Of a DNA stretch of 10,854 bases, positions 6,679-10,854 are shown one piece after another. Under the pieces are notes generated by a model that saw only the letters and a list, made by a program, of their open reading frames with translations, ran no database searches and was not told the DNA's origin. Positions within the stretch are counted from its first letter, which is position 1, and each line of letters opens with the position of its first letter. Source of the DNA: JANLHG01 sp964359745 (GTDB lineage Bacteria; Patescibacteriota; Minisyncoccia; Phycocordibacterales; PALSA-1337); NCBI GenBank assembly GCA_964359745.1, contig CAYHTR010000016.1:1-10854 (forward strand), written 5' to 3'. Position numbers and translations under genes: made by a program.

Positions 6679-6687
6679 ATTATATCA
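6679..6687 (-). promoter_or_regulatory. Extended -10 promoter of the PerM-family gene, predicted leaderless
   Basis: The minus strand reads TGaTATAAT, a perfect extended -10. The hexamer at 6679-6684 ends 7 nt before the ATG at 6671. It lies in the short gap after the M16 peptidase stop, so the PerM-metG pair can be transcribed independently of ftsEX. Confidence 0.7.
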
Positions 6688-6695
6688 TCAGCCTA

Positions 6696-7964
6696 TTAAA
6701 TATGAAAGATATTTCTAAATTCTTTACTTTCTTCAAATTTACCAAGAATAGCAATGTTTAAATTTTTATCTTGAAAAATCATATTAGTCACTTTTTTTAT
6801 ATCTTGACTAGTCACCATAGAAATTTTTTTAGCTATTTCCTGCGGAGTTTGTATTTCCTTTTTTAAAATTTCCTGATATCCATAAAATTCAGCTAAAGAA
6901 TCCGATGTCTCAAGCCCTAAAAACATATTGCCTGTAATATAATCTTTAGCTTTTTTAAGTTCTTCATCGGAAATATCATCTTCTTTTATTTTTTTAAATT
7001 CTTCAATAATTACTTTTACCGTTTCCTTTATTCTGGTATTATCAATACCAGCTGACACTTGAAAACAACCATGATCAGTATAAGCATCATTACTTGCACT
7101 AACATAATAACCAACCCCCATTTCATCTCGCAATTTCTGAAACAAACGCGAACTCATACCTCCCCCCAAAATAACACTCATAACTTTAAGTGTTGAATTA
7201 AAATCGCTAAAAGTATCAAATGTTCTTACTCCAATAACAATATGCGTTTGGTCCGTTTTTTTGTTTTTAATAACAATAGCTGGTTTTTTTTGGTCTTCAA
7301 TCACTTTTGTTTTTTTATGTTTCTCGCCATTATGAATTCCGTAAAATTTCTTTTCAATTTCGTCAAAAATCGTTTCTTCATTAAACTTTCCGGCAACAAT
7401 AACACTTGTGGCACCAGAAACATAATGTTTTTTTCTATAATCTTCAAAATCATTGCGAGCTAAAGCTCTTACGCTTTTTTTAGTTCCGGCAACACTCCAT
7501 CCTGCCGGTTGGTCTCCATAAAGAAGTTTTGTAAAAACATCTTGAACATTTTGTTGTGGCATATCTTCATACATATCTATTTCTCCAACAATCACCCCTT
7601 TTTCTTTTTCAATTTCTTTCTCATCAAAAAGAGGATTTAAATACATATCGGAAATAACATCAATAATTTTATCAAGATGTTTTGGGTCGCTTTTTGCGTA
7701 ATATCCGGTAAATTCCTGTGATGTAAAAGCGTTATATTGAGAACCAATACTATCCAATTCACGAGAAATATCAATAGCTTTCGGCCGTTTTCTCGTTCCC
7801 TTAAAACACATATGCTCCAAAAAATGCGATACCCCGCTTATTTCTTTTGATTCATATTTTGAACCCGCTTCAACCATCACGAGCATAGTCACCGCCGGAT
7901 TATCTTTCATCGGCACAGCAATAATCCGCAAACCATTTTTTAAAATCTTTTTTTTGTAAGTCAT
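6696..7964 (-). CDS. M16-family zinc peptidase
   Basis: A 422-residue peptidase of the M16B type (processing-peptidase/YmxG/PqqL-like). The inverted zinc motif HFLEH is at residues 47-51 (H47, E50, H51) and the third ligand is E128 in VIVGEIDMYED, 77 residues later, the expected spacing. The second homologous domain keeps the substrate-binding R/Y region (SSRLFQKLRDEMGVGYYVSA). Length is normal for a single-chain bacterial form. No signal peptide is seen, so it should be cytoplasmic. The start codon overlaps the ftsX stop (ATGA, 7961-7964). GGAGG at 7976-7980, 11 nt upstream, gives it the only clear Shine-Dalgarno-like site in the window, so it is translated from the ftsX mRNA. The substrate is unknown. 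Confidence 0.92.
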   Translation of the reverse strand: MTYKKKILKNGLRIIAVPMKDNPAVTMLVMVEAGSKYESKEISGVSHFLEHMCFKGTRKRPKAIDISRELDSIGSQYNAFTSQEFTGYYAKSDPKHLDKIIDVISDMYLNPLFDEKEIEKEKGVIVGEIDMYEDMPQQNVQDVFTKLLYGDQPAGWSVAGTKKSVRALARNDFEDYRKKHYVSGATSVIVAGKFNEETIFDEIEKKFYGIHNGEKHKKTKVIEDQKKPAIVIKNKKTDQTHIVIGVRTFDTFSDFNSTLKVMSVILGGGMSSRLFQKLRDEMGVGYYVSASNDAYTDHGCFQVSAGIDNTRIKETVKVIIEEFKKIKEDDISDEELKKAKDYITGNMFLGLETSDSLAEFYGYQEILKKEIQTPQEIAKKISMVTSQDIKKVTNMIFQDKNLNIAILGKFEESKEFRNIFHI

Positions 7965-8887
7965 ACCTTCAAATACCTCCTAACTGCCAAATAGCTTGAG
8001 ATTGCACCTAGAAGAATACCGGAACCAGCGATAATCATAAAAATTTGACCAAAATTGACTACATAATAATGCACCAAATTAATATTTGATGAAAAATTTT
8101 TGGTAATTGTTCCTAAATAATATACTGTCGGATAAAAAAGAATAAGAGTGATAAATGCTGATATCAGTCCATACATAATTCCAGTTATGACAAACGGTCC
8201 GCGAACATATTTATTACTTGCGCCAACAAGTTTCATTACTCCAATTTCTTCACGAGAAGAATAAATACTGAGTCGTATTGTGTTGAAAGTTATAGCGATA
8301 GCGATAAAAATCAGAATAGCGGTAAGAGCAACACCTAATTTATTCAGAGAATCCAAAATTTTAACTAACCGTTCTATAATCAATTTATTTTTATTGTAAT
8401 TTATACTTTCAATAATAGTTGAACCGTCTCTAGTCAAGGCATTTTTATTTTCCAAAAATTTAACCACACTTTCATATTGAGATGGGTCTTTGGCTTTTAT
8501 ATTAAGAGTTGCGGGAAATGGATTCAAACCCAATTCATTCAAACCTTGAATAGTTAGTTCATCATCCGAATGTCTTGTCTTAAAATCAGCAAGGGCTTGG
8601 TCACGAGAAACATATTCAACTTTAGCCACTTCAGGCAAGTTTTCAAGCGTTTTCTTAAGAGCAAGAACATCTGATTCAACAGCGTTGGTAGTAAAATAAA
8701 CATTCACATCAACTTTGTCTTTGATTTGATTTATATAAGCGGTTCCAAGAATGCTGAAAAATATCAATGCCTCAAAAACAAACAACGACATTGTTACTAC
8801 TAAAATTGAGGCGAAAGAAACAAAACCGTTTCTCCAAAAGTTTACAAATCCCGATTTAATTATTCTTTTTATTTTTGTCCAAATCAT
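7961..8887 (-). CDS. ftsX: Cell division protein FtsX
   Basis: Membrane partner of FtsE. In studied bacteria FtsEX passes ATP-driven conformational change across the membrane to peptidoglycan hydrolases or their activators. From the chosen start the protein is 308 residues, the usual length. A basic amphipathic N-terminus (MIWTKIKRIIKSGFVNFWRNG) precedes TM1 (about 24-48). A large extracytoplasmic domain (about 50-190) contains VNVYFTTNA and VEYVSRDQALADF. Three more TM helices follow in the C-terminal half, around the conserved SREEIGVMKLVGAS loop. An in-frame ATG at 8941 would add 18 residues lying inside ftsE; I prefer 8887 because the family homology begins there and a TATAAT ends 6 nt upstream. 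The stop is TGA. Confidence 0.93.
   Translation of the reverse strand: MIWTKIKRIIKSGFVNFWRNGFVSFASILVVTMSLFVFEALIFFSILGTAYINQIKDKVDVNVYFTTNAVESDVLALKKTLENLPEVAKVEYVSRDQALADFKTRHSDDELTIQGLNELGLNPFPATLNIKAKDPSQYESVVKFLENKNALTRDGSTIIESINYNKNKLIIERLVKILDSLNKLGVALTAILIFIAIAITFNTIRLSIYSSREEIGVMKLVGASNKYVRGPFVITGIMYGLISAFITLILFYPTVYYLGTITKNFSSNINLVHYYVVNFGQIFMIIAGSGILLGAISSYLAVRRYLKV
7976..7980 (-). promoter_or_regulatory. Shine-Dalgarno site for the M16 gene inside ftsX
   Basis: The minus strand reads GGAGG followed by 11 nt and then the ATG at 7964. It stands out because other starts in the window lack such a site and instead have a -10 hexamer next to the start codon. Confidence 0.6.
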
Positions 8888-8893
8888 ATTTAT

Positions 8894-8899
8894 ATTATA
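8894..8899 (-). promoter_or_regulatory. TATAAT box of ftsX overlapping the ftsE stop codon
   Basis: The minus strand reads TATAAT, ending 6 nt before the ftsX ATG at 8887. The TAA stop of ftsE (8895-8897) is part of the hexamer. No extended TG is present. It predicts a separate leaderless ftsX mRNA inside the ftsEX operon. Confidence 0.5.
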
Positions 8900-9575
8900 A
8901 TACGTATTTCCCTTCTTTGTCGTCTCTTGTGATAATTCCATTATCCATCGTCAATACTCTTTTACCAATTGAATCCACCACGCCCTTATTATGTGTTGTT
9001 AAAATCACCGTTGTGCCGAGTTCATTTATCTTGCATAAAATTTTAATAATTTCAAAAGTATTAACTGGGTCGAGATTACCTGTCGGCTCATCGGCAATAA
9101 TAACATCCGGCTGATTTACAATTGCCCTAGCAATTGCAACTCGTTGTTTTTCTCCGCCAGAAAGTTCGTGTGGAAAACTCCAAATCTTTTTACCCAAATC
9201 AACAAGGTCAAGAACGTGTGGAACATCTGATTGTATTTCTTCGTCCGTTTTACCAGCCGCTTCCATAGCAAAAGCTATATTTTCATATGCTGTTTTATTA
9301 GGAATTAATTTGAAATCCTGAAAGACCGCGCCAATGCGTCGTCTTAATTTAGTAACATCTTTTCGCCGCAAATCATGGACATTTTTTGATTCAAAAAAAA
9401 CTTTTCCATCAGTCGGGTATTCTTCAGCAAGCAAAAGTTTCAGAAGTGTTGTCTTTCCCGCTCCAGAATGTCCAACAATAGAAACAAACTCTTTCGGTTC
9501 CACAGTAAAACTAACGTCTTTGAGAGCAATCGAATCGTCACTATAAATTTTGGATACTTTGTCGAAGTAGATCAT
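8895..9575 (-). CDS. ftsE: Cell division ATP-binding protein FtsE
   Basis: The ATPase subunit of the FtsEX complex on the inner face of the membrane. It has all ABC ATPase motifs: Walker A GHSGAGKTT (residues 35-43), Q-loop Q86 in VFQDFKL, the signature LSGGEKQRVAIARA (138-151), Walker B VIIADEPTGNLD (158-169) and the switch H195 in TTHN. FQDFKLIPNKTAYENIAF is characteristic of FtsE rather than other ABC proteins. The length of 226 is standard. It starts 12 nt after the prfB stop and is followed 7 nt later by ftsX, the conserved ftsE-ftsX order. The prfB-ftsE-ftsX order recurs in many bacteria. Confidence 0.95.
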   Translation of the reverse strand: MIYFDKVSKIYSDDSIALKDVSFTVEPKEFVSIVGHSGAGKTTLLKLLLAEEYPTDGKVFFESKNVHDLRRKDVTKLRRRIGAVFQDFKLIPNKTAYENIAFAMEAAGKTDEEIQSDVPHVLDLVDLGKKIWSFPHELSGGEKQRVAIARAIVNQPDVIIADEPTGNLDPVNTFEIIKILCKINELGTTVILTTHNKGVVDSIGKRVLTMDNGIITRDDKEGKYVL

Positions 9576-9581
9576 ACTTGT

Positions 9582-9587
9582 ATTATA
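9582..9587 (-). promoter_or_regulatory. TATAAT box of ftsE directly after the prfB stop codon
   Basis: The minus strand reads TAG (prfB stop, 9590-9588), then TATAAT, then 6 nt, then the ftsE ATG at 9575. The spacing predicts a leaderless transcript, and the -35 is weak. Confidence 0.55.
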
Positions 9588-10466
9588 CTACAAATCGGCT
9601 TCTGCTTCGATGAAAATATCAAGGTCGCCTTCAAAAACCTTGTCAACTTGAGATGTTTCGACATTTGTGCGATGGTCTTTTACCATTTTATATGGATGAG
9701 TTACATATGAACGAATCTGATTACCCCATTCTATTGAAGTAGTTTTGGAAATATACATTCCTTTTTCTTTTGCTTTTCGTTCATCTTCTTGAAGTTTATA
9801 AAGTTTTCCTTTGAGAATTTCTACAGCTTTTTCTCTGTTTTGACCTTGCGAGCGTTCACTATCAACATGAACAGAAATTTTGGTGGGAATATGGGTAGCC
9901 CTTACCGCTGTTTCGCGCTTGTTTACATTTTGTCCTCCAGGACCACTTGATTTTGCAGTGGTGATCTCTAATTCGTTATCTGGAATAATAATATTGCTGT
10001 CAGTTTTATCAAATTTTGGAATAACTTCAACCATTGAAAAAGAGGTGTGCCGAAGTTGTTTAGCATTAAATGGCGAAATGCGAACAAGACGATGCACACC
10101 TGATTCATTTTTAAGTTTTCCATAAACTGATTTGCCATAAATTTCTATCGTAATATTTCTGAATCCATTATGATCATTTGCGTTTTCGTGAAGTATATTT
10201 ATTCCCCAACCTTTAGATTCACAGTATTTTCTATACATTCTATAAAGTATTCCCGAAAAATCTTCCGCGTCATCGCCTCCCGCACCAGAAAAAATTGTCA
10301 TAACTGCATCTCCCTTATCATATTTTCCAACTCCTTCTAAATCATTTTTAAGTTCACCAAGTTCTTTTATAAGTGACTGAGCTTTTGTTTTATCAAACCA
10401 AAAATTTGACGCAGACATTTGCGTTTCTATTTCTTTTATTTTTTTAAGTTTTTCTTCTTTTTGCAT
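9588..10466 (-). CDS. prfB: Peptide chain release factor 2 with shortened domain 1
   Basis: Ends translation at UAA and UGA. The codon-recognition tripeptide is SPF at 131-133 (RISPFNAKQLRHTSFS), and the peptidyl-transferase loop is SSGPGGQNVNK with GGQ at 177-179. The C-terminus is complete (QIRSYVTHPYK, DHRTNVET, GDLDIFIEA). SPF and GGQ are 46 residues apart, against 45 in E. coli RF2, but both lie about 73 residues earlier than in E. coli (SPF 205, GGQ 250). The whole loss is in domain 1: after NFWFDKTKAQSLIKELGELK the chain goes straight to GDAVMTIFSGAGG, skipping the second part of the helical domain. There is no sign of the programmed +1 frameshift (CUU-UGA) found in many prfB genes. 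The start is supported by the weak extended -10 TGtTACTCT (10473-10481). Confidence 0.93.
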   Translation of the reverse strand: MQKEEKLKKIKEIETQMSASNFWFDKTKAQSLIKELGELKNDLEGVGKYDKGDAVMTIFSGAGGDDAEDFSGILYRMYRKYCESKGWGINILHENANDHNGFRNITIEIYGKSVYGKLKNESGVHRLVRISPFNAKQLRHTSFSMVEVIPKFDKTDSNIIIPDNELEITTAKSSGPGGQNVNKRETAVRATHIPTKISVHVDSERSQGQNREKAVEILKGKLYKLQEDERKAKEKGMYISKTTSIEWGNQIRSYVTHPYKMVKDHRTNVETSQVDKVFEGDLDIFIEAEADL

Positions 10467-10472
10467 AAATAT

Positions 10473-10481
10473 AGAGTAACA
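10473..10481 (-). promoter_or_regulatory. Possible extended -10 of prfB next to the start codon
   Basis: The minus strand reads TGtTACTCT. The hexamer keeps the key T, A and final T but matches only 3 of 6 consensus positions. It ends 6 nt before the ATG at 10466, the same spacing as at ftsE and ftsX. Confidence 0.3.
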
Positions 10482-10523
10482 AATATATATAATTTGAGTC
10501 CCTCTTAAACGAGGCTAGAACCC

Positions 10524-10532
10524 ATTTTAGCA
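10524..10532 (-). promoter_or_regulatory. Upstream extended -10 for prfB
   Basis: The minus strand reads TGcTAAAAT. Transcription would begin near 10517 and give a leader of about 50 nt containing a small CCTC/GAGG hairpin (10501-10514). It is an alternative or second promoter to the one next to the start codon. Confidence 0.4.
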
Positions 10533-10605
10533 AAAATTTGTCATTAAATCTAATCTCACGCGCCGAGCGAATTGTAGTTTGAAATGTAATCGTACGCTCC
10601 ACGAC

Positions 10606-10758
10606 GAACTCCGTCACGCCGTAGCGTCCACTCCACCGAGCACAAGGAATGTGCTCGGCTCCGTTCCCGCTCCGTCGCTCCGCCCTCACCACCACACAAT
10701 GTATTGTTTGGTGTGGTGTTGAGGGCGGGTTTCTCCAAAGGAGAAACTGACGGAGTTC
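10606..10758. repeat. Multi-hairpin structured element (candidate RNA or mobile repeat)
   Basis: An 11-bp perfect closing stem pairs GAACTCCGTCA (10606-10616) with TGACGGAGTTC (10748-10758). Inside it are three hairpins. The first is CCGAGCAC/GTGCTCGG (10636-10658, 8 bp, 7-nt loop). The second spans 10680-10728 with 9 bp, one mismatch, 8 bp and a 13-nt loop. The third is GTTTCTCC/GGAGAAAC (10729-10747, 8 bp, 3-nt loop). The last two and the closing stem abut with no unpaired bases. Further outward pairing is possible (CGAATTG at 10568 with CAATTCG at 10765). CTCCGT occurs at 10609, 10659 and 10670, each able to pair with the ACGGAG at 10750-10755. No known RNA family was recognised. Confidence 0.6.
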
Positions 10759-10776
10759 TAGTACCAATTCGGTGGA

Positions 10777-10837
10777 CTCGGTTTTGCGAAACTATTTTCT
10801 GGGAAAAGGATTCGCAAAAACCGAGACTGATTTTTTT
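10777..10837 (+). terminator. Intrinsic terminator following the structured element
   Basis: CTCGGTTTTGCGAA (10777-10790) pairs with TTCGCAAAAACCGAG (10811-10825), leaving one bulged base. The 20-nt loop contains a smaller TTTTC/GAAAA stem. T7 follows at 10831-10837 on the plus strand after a 5-nt gap. No matching U-tract lies on the minus side, so if it terminates transcription it does so on plus, downstream of the structured element. Confidence 0.55.
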
Positions 10838-10854
10838 GAAATTCGGCGGGAATT

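Larger units (their letters stand above)
10467..10854. other. 388-base region without a convincing gene, GC-richer and highly self-complementary
   Basis: It holds the prfB promoter region, a CTAGAACC-type short palindrome (10496-10522), the structured element at 10606-10758 and a terminator-like hairpin at 10777-10837. GC content is visibly higher from about 10558 to 10780 than in the genes. The 107-codon minus-strand frame spanning it is rich in Arg and has no recognisable domain, so I do not call it. The final 17 bases cannot be assigned. Confidence 0.6.

Noticed and set aside
7961..7964. UGA recoded to Gly (Gracilibacteria/Absconditabacteria code)
   Set aside because: ftsX ends at its normal length with TGA in the ATGA overlap, and an SPF-type RF2 is present.
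10441..10560. Programmed +1 frameshift at the start of prfB
   Set aside because: No CTT-TGA site and no in-frame continuation upstream were seen. The retained FW...QAL helix is already inside the main frame, so the shortening is internal.
10444..10767. A 107-codon minus-strand frame upstream of prfB, as a possible missing RF2 N-terminus or a new protein
   Set aside because: Its translation shows no RF2 helix pattern and is Arg-rich. It runs through nested inverted repeats at 10606-10758 that better explain the composition. It also overlaps the prfB start.
10838..10854. Possible 3' end of a minus-strand tRNA (AATTCCCGCCGAATTTC resembles a T-arm and acceptor end)
   Set aside because: Only 17 bases are visible, no CCA follows, and the T-loop is outside the window. 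It cannot be tested here.
1..10854. CRISPR arrays, insertion sequences, integrases or phage genes
   Set aside because: No regularly spaced direct repeats and no transposase or integrase motifs were found in any convincing frame.

Overview
This AT-rich, gene-dense window looks like a chromosomal segment from a bacterium of the Candidate Phyla Radiation (Patescibacteria, probably a Parcubacteria/Nomurabacteria-like lineage). That placement is inference. It rests on low GC, short intergenic gaps, compact versions of housekeeping proteins (a 292-residue RF2, a 473-residue MetRS) and the mix of genes. UGA acts as a stop here: ftsX ends in TGA inside an ATGA overlap, and an SPF-type RF2 is encoded. 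The UGA-recoding Gracilibacteria/Absconditabacteria are therefore unlikely.

Layout. Positions 1-930 (+) hold the 3' part of a ribonuclease J gene cut by the window edge. A nested palindromic repeat (940-995) separates it from a major-facilitator transporter gene (1018-2187, +), which ends at a bidirectional terminator (2198-2228). Positions 2229-2488 carry no clear gene, only a possible 17-codon proline-rich ORF and promoter-like sites. tatD (3250-2489, -) is divergent from a hicBA-type toxin-antitoxin pair (3291-3790, +), and their promoters overlap. A hairpin lies between hicA and a convergent small membrane-protein gene (4139-3864, -).

From 10466 down to 3864 every gene is on the minus strand: prfB, ftsE, ftsX, an M16 zinc peptidase gene, an AI-2E/PerM-family membrane protein gene, metG and the 91-residue membrane protein gene. 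FtsE and FtsX form the ABC-type complex that couples cell division to cell-wall remodelling. The M16 gene overlaps ftsX by ATGA and is the only gene with a clear Shine-Dalgarno-like sequence.

The most notable pattern is that most genes have a -10 hexamer, often an extended TGnTATAAT, ending only 6-9 nt before the start codon. This predicts leaderless mRNAs, including at ftsE, ftsX and metG inside what looks like one operon.

The last 388 bases (10467-10854) have no convincing gene. They hold a GC-richer, heavily self-complementary element: an 11-bp closing stem around three hairpins, two of which abut each other and the closing stem. A terminator-like hairpin with a T7 tract follows on the plus strand. 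This is the best candidate for an undescribed structured RNA or a small dispersed mobile repeat.
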